NCBI GenBank assembly: GCA_003649665.1
Contig: QMSL01000094.1
Coordinates: 1 to 5,456 of the forward strand
Reading direction: 5' to 3'
Length of the DNA: 5,456 nt
From: Thermoprotei archaeon
GTDB lineage: Archaea > Thermoproteota > Thermoprotei > QMSL01 > B3-G16
Of the stretch, positions 4,838 through 5,456 are shown piece by piece (the stretch's first letter is position 1; each line of letters starts with the position of its first letter). The notes under the pieces are model-generated. The model saw nothing but the letters and a program-made list of their open reading frames with translations. It was not told the DNA's origin and did no database searches. A program made the translations under genes and the position numbers.

Positions 4838-5456
4838 TCACATAAAGGTAAACGCAATGTTTAATGCGAGCAGTATAACTGCTACTGTCATTATGCATAC
4901 CTTTATGATTTTTAGGAGATGAGTCTTTTTTATTCCTCTCTCCAATAAGGAGAAGAGGAAACGGGCTCCATCAAAGGGATATATGGGCAACATGTTGAAT
5001 ATAGCTACGCTTAAGGATATTATATGAGTGGTTAATAAAAAGTTCCATAACTCATAAGAACTCCTTATGCTTAGGTCGATTCTTGACTTAAAGAAGTTAA
5101 CTATGTTCACTCCCATCATGGGTCTCGTCTTATTCTTTATATCGGCCTTCAACCTTAATGCAGCTTCCCTAAGGTCACCATTAGGATCAATATACTTTAC
5201 CATAACTAAGTCGCCTGGTTTGGCACTTCTCATAAAGTTCGTTAGATCGCTTATAGAGAGGATCTTAGTACCATTAAGCTCCATTATAACAGAATACTTG
5301 GGGATAACGCCATGTGCTGGATAACCAGGTATGGTGTCTACAACTAGTATCCCCTGAGGGTTAGAATAGAATAGAGATGAGATAAGGGCTAGGAATAGTA
5401 ATGCCGTAATGAGATTCACTAAAGAGCCAGCAGCGAACACTCTTAATTTGTCCCTA
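4838..5456 (-). CDS. Site-2-type membrane metalloprotease (peptidase M50) with PDZ domain, C-terminal part
   Basis: Intramembrane zinc protease of the S2P/RseP type, which cuts membrane-anchored substrates. About 205 residues are visible; the frame runs through the right edge as R-D-K-L-R-V-F-A-A-G-S-L-V-N, so the GTG at 5440-5438 is an internal Val. The HExxH active-site helix lies outside the window. Visible parts in order: the A-A-G-S-L-V-N-L-I segment starting a hydrophobic helix (visible residues about 7-30), typical of the 'aGP/SlxN' motif after HExxH; a PDZ-like domain (about 35-110) with I-P-G-Y-P-A-H-G, an E-L-N-G-T-K-I-L-S-I-S-D-L segment and K-P-G-D-L-V-M-V; a helix leading into F-N-M-L-P-I-Y-P-F-D-G-A-R (about 153-165), whose Asp (codon 4972-4970) is the third zinc ligand; and a final membrane helix at the C terminus. 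DGA replaces the more usual DGG. Convergent with the ATPase gene, so not in its operon. Confidence 0.88.
   Translation of the reverse strand, partial: RDKLRVFAAGSLVNLITALLFLALISSLFYSNPQGILVVDTIPGYPAHGVIPKYSVIMELNGTKILSISDLTNFMRSAKPGDLVMVKYIDPNGDLREAALRLKADIKNKTRPMMGVNIVNFFKSRIDLSIRSSYELWNFLLTTHIISLSVAIFNMLPIYPFDGARFLFSLLERGIKKTHLLKIIKVCIMTVAVILLALNIAFTFM

Noticed and set aside
5067..5324. Plus-strand open frame opposite the protease gene
   Set aside because: Antisense to the PDZ-like domain of a recognisable M50 protease, with no family features of its own.

Overview
The window looks like chromosomal DNA from a (hyper)thermophilic archaeon, probably of the Thermoproteota/TACK group. The evidence is an archaeal-type leucyl-tRNA synthetase, a TIP49/RuvB-like AAA+ ATPase of the archaeal/eukaryotic kind, a PDZ-containing site-2 protease, heavy use of AGG/AGA and ATA codons, archaeal GGTGAT/GAGG ribosome-binding sites and TATA-like promoter boxes. 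The exact lineage cannot be fixed from this sequence alone. No mobile element, CRISPR array, rRNA or tRNA was seen.

Layout: (1) positions 1-251, +, hold the 3' end of a probable xylose-isomerase-like TIM-barrel (sugar isomerase/epimerase or endonuclease IV-like) gene. (2) 252-297 is a short intergenic region with a TATA-like box, a perfect inverted repeat and a Shine-Dalgarno sequence. (3) 298-3244, +, is leuS, complete at its C terminus. Its N-terminal coding sequence runs in frame upstream of the first usable start codon (TTG 440), but no ATG/GTG/TTG lies in that frame, so the 5' end is probably broken by a one-base indel or is recoded. (4) 3245-3456 is a 212-base intergenic region holding a convincing C/D box sRNA gene (3259-3318), a T-tract, a palindrome, a possible 11-codon upstream ORF and promoter-like boxes. 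(5) 3457-4815, +, is a full-length TIP49/RuvBL-family ATPase. (6) 4838-5456, -, is the C-terminal part of a membrane-embedded M50/site-2-type metalloprotease, convergent with the ATPase gene and running off the right edge.

Most of the window serves housekeeping translation and RNP biology: leucine charging of tRNA, a probable rRNA 2'-O-methylation guide RNA, and the archaeal homologue of the ATPases that assemble box C/D RNPs in eukaryotes. The C/D RNA lying directly upstream of the TIP49-like gene is suggestive, but the functional link is inference. The most notable items are the apparently unannotated C/D sRNA, whose D guide seems able to pair with the peptidyl-transferase-proximal part of 23S rRNA, and the missing in-frame start of leuS.
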